NCBI RefSeq assembly: GCF_938039215.1
Contig: NZ_CALHVI010000041.1
Location: forward strand, 1-48,077
Reading direction: 5' to 3'
DNA length: 48,077 nucleotides
DNA from: an uncultured Porphyromonas sp.
GTDB taxonomy: Bacteria; Bacteroidota; Bacteroidia; Bacteroidales; Porphyromonadaceae
Positions 25,033-33,693 of this stretch are shown here, piece after piece; the first letter of the stretch is position 1, and the number at the start of each line of letters is the position of its first letter. The notes beneath the pieces are model-generated. The model was not told the DNA's origin. It was given only the letters and a program-made list of their open reading frames with translations, and ran no database searches. The translations under genes and the position numbers were made by a program.

Positions 25033-25494
25033 TTACTCAGCGCTTTCAGCAGCTGGAGCTTCAGCCTTCGTAGAGCGACGTGAACGACGAGTCTTAGGAG
25101 CAGCCTTCTTCTCAGCCTTTTCCTTAAGCATGTTCTCGTTGTAGTCTACGAGTTCGATGAAGCAGACAGCAGCGTTGTCACCGAGGCGATGACCCGTCTT
25201 GAGGATACGGGTGTAGCCACCTGGACGGTCAGCGATCTTCTCAGCGACAGGGCCGAAGAGCTCCTTGACAGCGTACTTATTCTGCAGCTCAGCGAAGACG
25301 ATACGGCGAGCGTGCGTGCTGTCTTCCTTAGCACGGGTCAGCAGGGGCTCGACATAGACACGCAGTGCCTTAGCCTTAGCGACCGTGGTGAAGATGCGCT
25401 TGTGCAGGATGAGCGATGCCGCCATGTTGGAGAGCATAGACTCACGGTGCGCCTTCTTACGCCCTAGATGATTGAATTTCTTATTATGTCTCAT
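25033..25494 (-). CDS. rplQ: 50S ribosomal protein L17
   Basis: 153 residues starting MRHNKKFNHLGRKKAHRESM. The C-terminal extension is Lys/Ala/Glu-rich, as is common in Bacteroidota. It is the last gene of the ribosomal block, 8 nt after rpoA and directly before a strong terminator. Confidence 0.98.
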   Translation of the reverse strand: MRHNKKFNHLGRKKAHRESMLSNMAASLILHKRIFTTVAKAKALRVYVEPLLTRAKEDSTHARRIVFAELQNKYAVKELFGPVAEKIADRPGGYTRILKTGHRLGDNAAVCFIELVDYNENMLKEKAEKKAAPKTRRSRRSTKAEAPAAESAE

Positions 25495-25502
25495 CTTTCT
25501 AC

Positions 25503-26516
25503 TTAGTCATTATCTAATTTGTACTTGCTAACATCCATCCCGAAGTCCAGCCCTAGGCGCTCCATGAGATCGTTGAGTTCGTCCATAGACTTCTTACCGA
25601 AGTTGCGGAACTTGTTCAGCGTCTCACGATCGAGGACCACCAGGTCAGCGAGCTTGAGGACATTACCAGAGCGGAGGCAGTTCTGAGCACGGACTGAGAG
25701 ATCGAGATCCTTCAGTTCCGTCTTCAGCAGCTGAGAGATATGATCAATCTCCTGCTGATCTTCTGCTTCGACTACTTCATCTTCCTCTTCGATGGACTCT
25801 TCGACCTCTACGGGATCATCCGTGAAGAGGCGGAAGTGGTCGATGAGGATAGCTGCAGCGTCCTTGAGAGCCTGTAGCGGATGGATACTTCCATCGGTCG
25901 TGATCTCGAGGATGAGCTTTTCGTAGTCCGTCTTCTGCTCGACACGGTAATTCTCAGTGAAGTACTTGACGTTGCGGATAGGAGTATAGATCGAATCGAT
26001 AGCGATCGTCTGTAGCTCGTTCTCCTTCGCTGTATCGACCAGCTTCTCGTCAGCAGGGATGTATCCACGTCCCTTGTTGATGGAGAGTTCGATGGTCAGC
26101 GAATAGGCTTCGTCAATGTGACAGATGACAAGCTCAGGGTTGAGGACTTCGAAGGAGGCCAGCTTACCATTGAGCTCCCCGGCGAGGAACTGCTTCTGAG
26201 AAGAGATCGTCAGGCTGACAGTCTCCTCAGTCGCATCAGGCACAAGGGCACGGAAGCGGACCTGCTTCAGGTTGAGAATGATGTTAGTTACATCCTCCAA
26301 GACACCCGGAATAGTAGCAAATTCATGATTGACACCTTCGATCTTGATGGTCGAGATGGCGTAGCCTTCGAGTGAAGAAAGGAGTATGCGGCGCAGGGCA
26401 TTACCAACAGTGGTAGCGTAGCCCGGCTCCAGAGGACGGAACTCAAACTTAGCGTACGAGTCCGTCGCATCCATCATGAGGACGTTTTCGGGCTTCTGAA
26501 ATGCTAATATTGCCAT
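25503..26516 (-). CDS. rpoA: RNA polymerase alpha subunit
   Basis: 337 residues. The N-terminal dimerisation domain (LRRILLSSLEGYAISTIKIE, HEFATIPGVLEDV) is joined by an acidic linker (about 235-255, rich in Glu) to the C-terminal domain (NCLRSGNVLKLADLV, NFGKKSMDELNDLMERLGL). It lies between rpsD and rplQ as in most bacteria. Confidence 0.98.
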   Translation of the reverse strand: MAILAFQKPENVLMMDATDSYAKFEFRPLEPGYATTVGNALRRILLSSLEGYAISTIKIEGVNHEFATIPGVLEDVTNIILNLKQVRFRALVPDATEETVSLTISSQKQFLAGELNGKLASFEVLNPELVICHIDEAYSLTIELSINKGRGYIPADEKLVDTAKENELQTIAIDSIYTPIRNVKYFTENYRVEQKTDYEKLILEITTDGSIHPLQALKDAAAILIDHFRLFTDDPVEVEESIEEEDEVVEAEDQQEIDHISQLLKTELKDLDLSVRAQNCLRSGNVLKLADLVVLDRETLNKFRNFGKKSMDELNDLMERLGLDFGMDVSKYKLDND

Positions 26517-26538
26517 GTGAGTGAGATACTAGGGATTA

Positions 26539-27144
26539 TTACTTAGAGTATAGTTCGACGATCAGCTGCTCCTTGATCTCCTCGGGGATATCTTCACGCT
26601 GAGGAACGCTGAGGAACTTCCCAGAGAGCGAAGCCTGATTCCACTCAAGCCAGCTGTAGCTGCTGTGGCTACGACCAGCCAGAGAGTCGGTGATGACCTC
26701 TAAGCTCTTAGCCTTCTCACGAACACCGACGACCTGACCGGGCTTGAGGGTGTAAGAAGGGATATTGACGACCTGACCATCGACAGTGATGTGACGGTGC
26801 GAGACGAGCTGACGAGCAGCAGCACGCGTCTTAGCGATACCGAGGCGGTAGACGACGTTGTCTAGACGGCTCTCGAGGAGCTGAAGGAGCACTTCACCGG
26901 TAACCCCCTTAGAACGCTGAGCCTTCTCGAAGAGGTTGCGGAACTGACGCTCAAGTACGCCATAGGTGTACTTAGCCTTCTGCTTTTCCTTAAGCTGGAT
27001 GCCGTATTCGCTGGTCTTACGACGGCGGTTATTCCCGTGCTGTCCAGGAGGGTAGTTCTTCTTGGAGAGAACCTTGTCAGCACCGAAGATAGGAGCGCCG
27101 AGCTTACGGGCGATTTTTGATTTTGGACCTGTATATCTTGCCAT
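26539..27144 (-). CDS. rpsD: 30S ribosomal protein S4
   Basis: 201 residues, starting MARYTGPKSKIARKLG. The S4 RNA-binding domain (RLDNVVYRLGIAKTRAAARQ, then HRHITVDGQVVNIPSY) is clear. It is a primary 16S binder, and in several phyla it represses its own operon. It is preceded by an unusually long 301-nt spacer after rpsK. Confidence 0.98.
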   Translation of the reverse strand: MARYTGPKSKIARKLGAPIFGADKVLSKKNYPPGQHGNNRRRKTSEYGIQLKEKQKAKYTYGVLERQFRNLFEKAQRSKGVTGEVLLQLLESRLDNVVYRLGIAKTRAAARQLVSHRHITVDGQVVNIPSYTLKPGQVVGVREKAKSLEVITDSLAGRSHSSYSWLEWNQASLSGKFLSVPQREDIPEEIKEQLIVELYSK

Positions 27145-27445
27145 TGTCTTCTATTGTTTGGCAGTACGAGACACCTCGTGCGAGGAGGTGTGGCATCCTA
27201 CGTGAGCTAGAGCGAGACGAAGGTGGACGGAGTGCAGCCGCGACCGGTTATGAGGAGAGGATAGATATATGAAAGTATAGCCAATCTATTCACTCGTCGT
27301 CGACCTGATCTTCTTCGCTAGGCCTTCGGTGGATCACCTACGCTCTCGAGACAGACACCCTCTAGTGAGGTATCCAGACGAGAGCTTCTCTATCATGTAC
27401 TGCGATCTTATGAAACTTCTCTGTGATCTAAAGCGACATCAGGGA
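27145..27445 (-). promoter_or_regulatory. rpsK-rpsD spacer, possible structured leader of rpsD
   Basis: There are 301 nt between two ribosomal genes that are normally almost adjacent. The part next to rpsD contains a hairpin (27171-27177 with 27185-27191, or the alternative cctcg/cgagg at 27174-27185). I see no ORF that I can support and no exact TAnnTTTG. Regulation by S4 binding is a guess based on S4 autoregulation known in other bacteria. Confidence 0.4.
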
Positions 27446-27832
27446 TTAGACACGACGGCGCTTAGGAGGACGGCAACCATTGTGAGGCATTGGGGTCACG
27501 TCGACGATCTCGGTGACTTCGATGCCAGCACCGTGGATGGTACGGATAGCAGACTCACGGCCGTTACCTGGGCCCTTAACGAAGACCTTCACCTTACGGA
27601 GGCCGAGGTCGTAAGCGACCTTAGCGCAGTCCTGAGCTGCCATCTGTGCAGCGTAAGGAGTGTTCTTCTTAGAGCTACGGAATCCCATCTTACCAGCGGA
27701 AGACCAGCTGATGACCTGACCATCATTGTTGGTCAGAGAGATGATGATGTTATTAAAAGAAGAATGGATGTGAGCCTGACCCACAGCGTCGATCTTGACG
27801 ACCTTCTTCTTTGCTACTACTTTCTTTGCCAT
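27446..27832 (-). CDS. rpsK: 30S ribosomal protein S11
   Basis: 128 residues. The conserved AHIHSSFNNIIISLTN and the C-terminal PHNGCRPPKRRRV identify S11. It has a short basic N-terminus of Lys and Val. It lies 11 nt after rpsM. Confidence 0.98.
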   Translation of the reverse strand: MAKKVVAKKKVVKIDAVGQAHIHSSFNNIIISLTNNDGQVISWSSAGKMGFRSSKKNTPYAAQMAAQDCAKVAYDLGLRKVKVFVKGPGNGRESAIRTIHGAGIEVTEIVDVTPMPHNGCRPPKRRRV

Positions 27833-27843
27833 ATCAACGTCTA

Positions 27844-28224
27844 TTACTTACTAGCCTTCTTCTTATTTGCGACAGTCTTCTTCTTACCCTTACGAGTACG
27901 AGCGTTGTTCTTCGTACTCTGACCGCGTAGAGGCAGACCGATACGGTGACGGACACCACGGTAGCAACCGATGTCCATCAGTCGCTTGATGTTGAGCTGG
28001 ACTTCGGAGCGAAGATCCCCTTCGACCTTGTATTCAGCGCCGATCACCTCACGGATAGCAGCAGCCTGGTCGTCGGTCCAGTCCTTGACCTTGATATTGC
28101 GATCGACCCCAGCCTTATCGAGGATCTTCACAGCGCTGCTGCGACCGATCCCGAAGATGTAAGTCAAGGCAATTTCTCCTCGTTTGTTTTGTGGCAAGTC
28201 GACGCCAACAATTCTGATAGCCAT
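27844..28224 (-). CDS. rpsM: 30S ribosomal protein S13
   Basis: 126 residues starting MAIRIVGVDLPQNKRGEIAL, with YRGVRHRIGLPLRGQ TKNNART-type C-terminal motifs and a lysine-rich tail. It is the usual neighbour of rpmJ and rpsK. It contacts the 30S head and the P-site tRNA. Confidence 0.98.
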   Translation of the reverse strand: MAIRIVGVDLPQNKRGEIALTYIFGIGRSSAVKILDKAGVDRNIKVKDWTDDQAAAIREVIGAEYKVEGDLRSEVQLNIKRLMDIGCYRGVRHRIGLPLRGQSTKNNARTRKGKKKTVANKKKASK

Positions 28225-28263
28225 ACTTATCTTAGTTCGTTTAATATAGTCCGATGGTTAAGA

Positions 28264-28380
28264 CTACCCCTGACGTTGCTTGAACTTGGGGTTCTTCTTG
28301 TTGATTACGTACAGACGCCCCTTGCGACGAACGATCTTGCAGTCGGCGGTGCGCTTCTTGAGTGATGCTCTTACTTTCAT
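28264..28380 (-). CDS. rpmJ: 50S ribosomal protein L36
   Basis: 38 residues, MKVRASLKKRTADCK at the start and NPKFKQRQG at the end. Only one (Cys14) of the usual zinc ligands remains: the first Cys is Thr11, and the later Cys and His are Asn and Phe, so this is a zinc-free L36 as seen in Bacteroidota. It lies between infA and rpsM. Confidence 0.96.
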   Translation of the reverse strand: MKVRASLKKRTADCKIVRRKGRLYVINKKNPKFKQRQG

Positions 28381-28392
28381 ATCTATATAGGG

Positions 28393-28611
28393 TTATTTAT
28401 ATCTGAATGATATACGCCCCTTGGTCAAGTCGTAGGGAGACATCTCTACCTTGACCTTGTCACCTGGGAGGATCTTGATGTAGTGCATACGCATCTTCCC
28501 AGAGATATGGGCGGTGATGACGTGACCATTCTCTAGCTCCACCTTGAACATAGCGTTCGAGAGGGCTTCGAGGATGACTCCGTCTAGTTCTATAGCTGCT
28601 TGCTTCGGCAT
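28393..28611 (-). CDS. infA: translation initiation factor IF-1
   Basis: 72 residues, the standard length, with the S1/OB fold (AIELDGVILEALSNAMFKVE, HVITAHISGKMRMHYIKILP, YDLTKGRISFRYK). It lies between map and rpmJ, its usual place in the secY-map-infA-rpmJ run. Confidence 0.98.
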   Translation of the reverse strand: MPKQAAIELDGVILEALSNAMFKVELENGHVITAHISGKMRMHYIKILPGDKVKVEMSPYDLTKGRISFRYK

Positions 28612-28627
28612 AAGTGCGATTTACGAC

Positions 28628-29413
28628 TTAAAACTCTCTGTCTACTAAGACTTCCTTGATGAAGTCAAACGAAGATAGGATATCGGCCTTGCCATCACGA
28701 ATAGCGACACAGTGCTCGAAATGAGCGGATGGCTTACCGGTCTTCGTACGGACGGTCCAGCCATCACGCTCGAAGACGACGTTCTTCGATCCCATGTTGA
28801 CCATAGGCTCGATGCAGATGCACATCCCTGAGCGGAGCTCGGGACCAGTGCCTCGGCGACCGAAGTTCGGCACACCTGGCTCCTCGTGCATATTCTTCCC
28901 GATACCATGTCCCTCCAGCTCGCGGACGATGTGATAGCCTCTAGCTTCGCAGTATTGCTGCACAGCTGCGCCTATATCACCGACACGCTTACCAGCGACG
29001 GCATGTTCGATACCGACATAGAGAGACTCCTTGGTGGTGCGGAGCAGGGCGAGTGTCTCAGGAGCTACTTCACCAACGGCGAAGGTATAAGCTGAGTCAC
29101 CCGTGAATCCTGCCAGCTTCGTACCGCAGTCGACGGAGACGATGTCTCCCTCCTTGAGTACGACCTTGGAGGAAGGGATGCCATGCACCACATGGTCATT
29201 GACCGAGGTGCAGAGGCTCCCAGGGAAACCATTATATCCGAGGAAGGCTGGAGTAGCACCGTTGTCACGGATGAACTCCTCAGCACGTCTATCCAGATCC
29301 AGAGTCGAGACTCCTGGTGCTATGATCTTAGCGACCTCTGCAAGCGTACGTCCCACCAAAAGATTGGCCGCACGCATGAGCTCGATCTCTTCGTCTGTCT
29401 TCAAGTAAATCAT
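28628..29413 (-). CDS. map: type I methionine aminopeptidase
   Basis: 261 residues. It removes the initiator Met from nascent proteins. Metal ligands of the pita-bread fold are visible: the Asp pair in SVDCGTKLAGFTGDSAYTF, His in EGHGIGKNMHEEP, Glu in CIEPMV and Glu in HFEHCVAI. Its start lies 1 nt after the secY stop, so translation is coupled. Confidence 0.97.
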   Translation of the reverse strand: MIYLKTDEEIELMRAANLLVGRTLAEVAKIIAPGVSTLDLDRRAEEFIRDNGATPAFLGYNGFPGSLCTSVNDHVVHGIPSSKVVLKEGDIVSVDCGTKLAGFTGDSAYTFAVGEVAPETLALLRTTKESLYVGIEHAVAGKRVGDIGAAVQQYCEARGYHIVRELEGHGIGKNMHEEPGVPNFGRRGTGPELRSGMCICIEPMVNMGSKNVVFERDGWTVRTKTGKPSAHFEHCVAIRDGKADILSSFDFIKEVLVDREF

Positions 29414-29414
29414 C

Positions 29415-30755
29415 TTAGTAAGCAGCTACTGAGCCTGTACGTCCCTTGATACGACCACTCTTGAGCAGGCCATCGTAGTGGCGCATCAAGAGATGGCTTT
29501 CGATCTGCTGCAGGGTATCGAGTACGACACCTACGAGGATCAGGAGAGACGTTCCCCCGAAGAACTGAGCAAATCCCCCTGAGATACCGAGGACACGAGC
29601 GAAGGCGGGCATAATAGCCACGATAGCGAGGAAGAAGGCTCCTGGGAGGGTGATGCGGTCCATGATCGCATCAAGGTATTCCTTAGTAGCCTTACCTGGC
29701 TTCACACCTGGGATGAACCCGTTGTTGCGCTTCAGGTCGTTAGCCATCTGCGTGGGGTTGATCGTGATCGCCGTGTAGAAGTAGGTGAAGAGGAGGATGA
29801 GGATAGCGAAGACAAGGTTGTACCAGACTCCGGTATTGTCCATGAAGGCCTGAATGAAGCCGCTGGTGCTGTCCCCCTGAGCCCAGCTAAGGAGCGTGAT
29901 AGGGAGCATCATGATCGTCTGCGCGAAGATGATCGGCATGACGTTAGCGGCATTGACCTTCAGAGGGATGTACTGGCGAGCACCGCCGTACTGCTTGTTC
30001 CCCACGACACGCTTAGCGTACTGTACGGGCACACGACGTGTCCCCTGTACCAGCAGGATAGCGCCTGCCATGACGAAGAGCAAGAAGACGATCTCGAAGA
30101 GGAACCACACGAGCCCCCCGGCACCGCCCGAGGCACGTGTCCCCCACTCAGCGAGGACTGCACTTGGGAGACGAGCGATGATCCCGATCATGATGATCAG
30201 AGATACCCCATTACCCAAGCCCTTGTCGGTGATACGTTCGCCGAGCCACAGGACAAACATGCTCCCTGCAGCCATGACGACGATCGCATAGATATCGAAC
30301 CATAGTCCTTCGGGGAGAGAGCCCCCAGCATTACGCAGCTGCATGTTCAGGTTGACTAGGTAAGCCGAACCCTGGACGAGCAGGAGGAGTACGGTCAGAT
30401 AGCGTGTCCACTGGTCGATCTTGCGGCGCCCGCTCTCACCTTCCTGCTGTAGCTTCTGGATAGAAGGCACAGCGATAGCGGCGAGCTGCATGACGATAGA
30501 TGCGGAGATATAAGGCATGATCCCCATAGCGAAGATCGAGGCATTAGAGAATGCCCCCCCGGAGAACATATCCAGGAGTGCCATCAGACCTTCGCTCGTC
30601 TGCTTCTGCAGGGCGCTGAGCTGGTTAGGATCGATCCCTGGGATGACGATGTACGACCCCAGGCGATAGATCAGGACGAAAAACAAGGTGGTGAGGATCC
30701 GCTGACGCAGTTCCTCGACCTTCCATATGTTCTTCAGTGTCTCTATAAAGCGCAT
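29415..30755 (-). CDS. secY: preprotein translocase subunit SecY
   Basis: 446 residues with ten hydrophobic segments, the channel of the Sec translocon. It has the conserved plug region after the first segment (LGSYIVIPGIDPNQL), MPYISASIVMQL and a cytosolic loop around KNNGFIPGVKPG. It follows rplO by 6 nt and precedes map by 1 nt. Confidence 0.98.
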   Translation of the reverse strand: MRFIETLKNIWKVEELRQRILTTLFFVLIYRLGSYIVIPGIDPNQLSALQKQTSEGLMALLDMFSGGAFSNASIFAMGIMPYISASIVMQLAAIAVPSIQKLQQEGESGRRKIDQWTRYLTVLLLLVQGSAYLVNLNMQLRNAGGSLPEGLWFDIYAIVVMAAGSMFVLWLGERITDKGLGNGVSLIIMIGIIARLPSAVLAEWGTRASGGAGGLVWFLFEIVFLLFVMAGAILLVQGTRRVPVQYAKRVVGNKQYGGARQYIPLKVNAANVMPIIFAQTIMMLPITLLSWAQGDSTSGFIQAFMDNTGVWYNLVFAILILLFTYFYTAITINPTQMANDLKRNNGFIPGVKPGKATKEYLDAIMDRITLPGAFFLAIVAIMPAFARVLGISGGFAQFFGGTSLLILVGVVLDTLQQIESHLLMRHYDGLLKSGRIKGRTGSVAAY

Positions 30756-30761
30756 GAGCTA

Positions 30762-31208
30762 CTAGAGTTTTACTGCACTGCCTCCCTGAGCGATGATAGC
30801 CGCTTCAGCAGACTTGGAGAAAGCGTTAGCTTCCACTTCAAGCTTCAGGCTGAGCGTACCGTTACCAAGGATCTTGACCAGATCATTCTTACCGATGAGA
30901 CCGGCTTCGATGAGGTCAGCCTTAGCGACACGGGTGAGGCCCTTAGCCTCAGCTAGGCTCTGGAGCGTAGCGAGGTTGACAGGTGCATATTCGACACGAT
31001 TGATATTCTTGAAGCCGAACTTAGGCAGGCGGCGCTGGATAGGCATCTGCCCCCCTTCGAAGCCAATCTTCTTAGAATAGCCCGAGCGGCTCTTAGCCCC
31101 CTTGTGACCACGAGTAGAAGTACCCCCGAGACCAGAGCCTGGACCACGGCCGATGCGCTTGCGCGTCTTGACTGAGCCCTCTGCGGGCTTCAAACTAGAT
31201 AAATCCAT
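30762..31208 (-). CDS. rplO: 50S ribosomal protein L15
   Basis: 148 residues with the Gly/Arg-rich N-terminus (RKRIGRGPGSGLGGTSTRGH) and GFEGGQMPIQRRLPKFGF. It lies between rpmD and secY as usual. Confidence 0.98.
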   Translation of the reverse strand: MDLSSLKPAEGSVKTRKRIGRGPGSGLGGTSTRGHKGAKSRSGYSKKIGFEGGQMPIQRRLPKFGFKNINRVEYAPVNLATLQSLAEAKGLTRVAKADLIEAGLIGKNDLVKILGNGTLSLKLEVEANAFSKSAEAAIIAQGGSAVKL

Positions 31209-31237
31209 TTCTTTTTCTGTCTTTCTTTATAGGGTGA

Positions 31238-31414
31238 TTACTCTACGATGCGCACCAGGTGCTTGACCTTCTCGACCATACCACGGATCTGTGGCGTGTC
31301 ATTGTGCTCGACGATCTGATTGAGCTTCTTGAACCCAAGCGCCTGGAGCGTGAGCTTCTGAGGCTTAGGGCTCTTGATCTTGCTACGTACTTGTTGGATC
31401 TTTATCGTTGACAT
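31238..31414 (-). CDS. rpmD: 50S ribosomal protein L30
   Basis: 58 residues, starting MSTIKIQQVRSKIKSPKPQK, with LTLQALGFKKLNQIVEH and the C-terminal VKHLVRIVE. The short bacterial form. It lies between rpsE and rplO. Confidence 0.97.
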   Translation of the reverse strand: MSTIKIQQVRSKIKSPKPQKLTLQALGFKKLNQIVEHNDTPQIRGMVEKVKHLVRIVE

Positions 31415-31439
31415 TGTACTTACAGTCTAGTTGTGATGA

Positions 31440-31964
31440 TTAGCCCTTGAATACCTTTTCGACGGAGACACCACGCTGACGAGCGACCATCAGAGGCGAA
31501 CGCATCTGAGTAAGTGCTTCGATAGTAGCCTTGACGAGGTTGTGTGGGTTAGAAGAGCCCTTGCTCTTAGCGAGGACATCCGTGACACCGACACTCTCTA
31601 GGACGGCGCGCATAGCACCCCCAGCCTTCACCCCAGTACCGGCAGAAGCAGGCTTGAGGAAGACGCGAGCACCGCCGAATGAAGCGGACTGCTCATGAGG
31701 GATCGTACCCTTGTGGAGAGGGATCTGCTTGAGGTTGCGGCGAGCAGCTGCACCACCCTTCTGGATAGCAGCGGATACTTCGCCAGCCTTACCGAGACCG
31801 AAGCCGATGCGACCTTCTTCGTCACCAACGACGACGATAGCAGCGAAGGTGAAGGTGCGGCCCCCCTTGGTCACCTTGGTGACACGGTTGATAGCCACGA
31901 GGCGTTCGACGAGCTTATCCTTCTGCTCGGAGTCTCTATTCATCTTTGAGCGATTATCTGACAT
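31440..31964 (-). CDS. rpsE: 30S ribosomal protein S5
   Basis: 174 residues. The double-stranded RNA-binding domain (LVERLVAINRVTKVTKGGRT, EGRIGFGLGKAGEVSAAIQK) and the C-terminal domain (GGAMRAVLESVGVTDVLAKS) are clear. It lies 14 nt after rplR. Confidence 0.98.
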   Translation of the reverse strand: MSDNRSKMNRDSEQKDKLVERLVAINRVTKVTKGGRTFTFAAIVVVGDEEGRIGFGLGKAGEVSAAIQKGGAAARRNLKQIPLHKGTIPHEQSASFGGARVFLKPASAGTGVKAGGAMRAVLESVGVTDVLAKSKGSSNPHNLVKATIEALTQMRSPLMVARQRGVSVEKVFKG

Positions 31965-31978
31965 TGCGATAGACGGTA

Positions 31979-32323
31979 TTAAAAGTTAAGACCTGCCGCA
32001 CGTGCAGCATCTGCGAGCTCCTTCACACGGCCGTGGTAGAGGTAGCCATTACGGTCAAATACTACGGTGGACACTCCTGCAGCCTGAGCAGCCTTAGCTA
32101 CTTCTGCTCCGACGAGCGCAGCGATCTCCTTCTTCGTCCCTTCAGCGGTGAGCTTCAGAGAAGAGGCACTAGCCAGGGTGACGCCATCGACATCGTTGAT
32201 CACCTGAGCATAGATCTGCTTATTGCTTCGGAATACCGTCAGGCGAGGACGCTCTGCCGTACCGCTGATCTTGGCACGTACACGCGTCTTGATCTTCTGT
32301 CTTCTTGTTTCTTTCTGTGGCAT
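31979..32323 (-). CDS. rplR: 50S ribosomal protein L18
   Basis: 114 residues with the 5S rRNA-binding motif pattern (RPRLTVFRSNKQIYAQVIND) and C-terminal YHGRVKELADAARAAGLNF. It lies between rplF and rpsE. Confidence 0.98.
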   Translation of the reverse strand: MPQKETRRQKIKTRVRAKISGTAERPRLTVFRSNKQIYAQVINDVDGVTLASASSLKLTAEGTKKEIAALVGAEVAKAAQAAGVSTVVFDRNGYLYHGRVKELADAARAAGLNF

Positions 32324-32350
32324 GATTGCTTTATACGTGTTTATAGCGGT

Positions 32351-32902
32351 TTACTTACCTGCGCTCTTACCAGACTTGCGACGAACCTCTTCACCTTCGA
32401 AGCGAATCCCCTTACCCTTGTAAGGCTCGGGCATACGGAAGGAGCGGATCTTAGCGCAGACCTGACCGAGGAGCTGCTTGTCAGCCGAGGAGAGGATGAT
32501 CAGAGGGTTCTTGTTACGCTCCGTCTTCGTCTCAACACTGATTTCCTTAGGCAGCTGAAGGAAGACATTGTGCGTGAAGCCAAGGGAGAGCTCGAGGATC
32601 TGACCCTGGTTAGAAGCACGATAACCGACCCCTACGAGTTCGAGGGTCTTAGAGAAACCTTCAGAAACCCCAACGACCATATTATGGATTAGGGCTCGGT
32701 AGAGACCGTGTAGTGAGCGATCTTCGCGCTCATCACTGCTACGACGTACGATGACCTCGGCACCCTCTACGGCTACCTCGATACGAGCATCGATACTCTG
32801 AGAGAGTTCACCCTTAGCGCCCTTGACTGAGACGACGCCATCCTTCACGGACACCGTGACCCCTGCGGGGATGCTTACTGGGTGCTTACCTATTCTTGAC
32901 AT
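32351..32902 (-). CDS. rplF: 50S ribosomal protein L6
   Basis: 183 residues from MSRIGKHPVSIPAGV; a 12-codon upstream extension is rejected because the canonical L6 N-terminus begins here. The C-terminal motif PEPYKGKGIRFEGEEVRRKS is typical. It lies 20 nt after rpsH. Confidence 0.98.
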   Translation of the reverse strand: MSRIGKHPVSIPAGVTVSVKDGVVSVKGAKGELSQSIDARIEVAVEGAEVIVRRSSDEREDRSLHGLYRALIHNMVVGVSEGFSKTLELVGVGYRASNQGQILELSLGFTHNVFLQLPKEISVETKTERNKNPLIILSSADKQLLGQVCAKIRSFRMPEPYKGKGIRFEGEEVRRKSGKSAGK

Positions 32903-32922
32903 AGTTGTTGTACCTCCTTGCT

Positions 32923-33318
32923 TTAGTAGATGTAACATAGCACTTCGCCACCCACCTTGAGCTGCGAAGCTTCCTTATCGGTCATGACACCCTTCGAAGT
33001 AGAGAGGATAGCGATACCGAGACCATTGAGTACACGAGGCATCTCACGATACCCTACATACTTACGAAGACCTGGGCGAGAGACGCGCTTGAGGGCCTTG
33101 AGCGCATTGACGCGGCCCGAACGGTCGTACTTCAGAGCCACCTTGATGCTCCCCTGAGGGCCATCTTCGACGAACTTGAAGTTGAGGATGTACCCCTTGT
33201 CGAAGAGGATCTTCGTGATCTCTTTCTTTAGATTAGACGCGGGGATCTCGACCACACGGTGGCCCGCCTTCACTGCATTACGCAGGCGCGTCAGATAATC
33301 TGCAATAGGATCTGTCAT
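32923..33318 (-). CDS. rpsH: 30S ribosomal protein S8
   Basis: 131 residues starting MTDPIADYLTRLRNAVKAGH and ending in the conserved GGEVLCYIY. In most bacteria rpsN or rplE lies directly upstream. Here rpsH is the first gene of its transcript, with its own promoter about 120 nt upstream and unrelated genes beyond. S8 is the known repressor of the spc operon in E. coli; whether it acts on this leader is unknown. Confidence 0.98.
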   Translation of the reverse strand: MTDPIADYLTRLRNAVKAGHRVVEIPASNLKKEITKILFDKGYILNFKFVEDGPQGSIKVALKYDRSGRVNALKALKRVSRPGLRKYVGYREMPRVLNGLGIAILSTSKGVMTDKEASQLKVGGEVLCYIY

Positions 33319-33435
33319 TAAAACTGAGAATTAAATTGATCCGGACTTCCCGGACAATATTTAAACATACTGCTTGGTGCTCTCTGCCATCTACTTACCT
33401 CCCTCACGAGAGGGTATAGAGGCACAAAAAGCATG
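33319..33435 (-). promoter_or_regulatory. structured 5' leader of rpsH block
   Basis: Between promoter and start codon lie two small perfect hairpins: 33340-33344 with 33350-33354, and 33401-33405 with 33410-33414 (4-nt loop). They could be a ribosomal-protein binding site or simply mRNA end structure. Confidence 0.4.
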
Positions 33436-33466
33436 CAAATTTACGAACTATTTACGACTCCTGCAA
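33436..33466 (-). promoter_or_regulatory. promoter of the rpsH-rplQ block
   Basis: The -7 box TAAATTTG (complement of 33436-33443) has a TTG (complement of 33464-33466) exactly 20 bp upstream, matching the Bacteroidota consensus. It places transcription initiation directly ahead of rpsH. Confidence 0.75.
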
Positions 33467-33629
33467 CTTCCACAAGCATAGGCATATCGTATCAACTCAA
33501 CGCACCCCAAAATCAGCACCTCTATACCAACCATGAGAAATAGAAAAACCCGTAACCCGTGGAGCGAAACACAAGCACTTCGTTCTTGAGGCACACTCCC
33601 CTCAAGCACCCGAGCAAATCACCCGCCAC

Positions 33630-33672
33630 AAAAAACACTCGCCTCAGCTACTCTAGGGTAGCCGAGGCGGGT
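33630..33672 (-). terminator. DUF2335 gene terminator
   Basis: Two 15-nt arms (33637-33651 with 33658-33672) with few mismatches lie around a 6-nt loop, followed by a T-run on the minus strand (complement of 33630-33636). Between this and the rpsH promoter (33467-33629) I see nothing else. Confidence 0.8.
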
Positions 33673-33693
33673 ATCTTATCTATAAAAGGGCTA

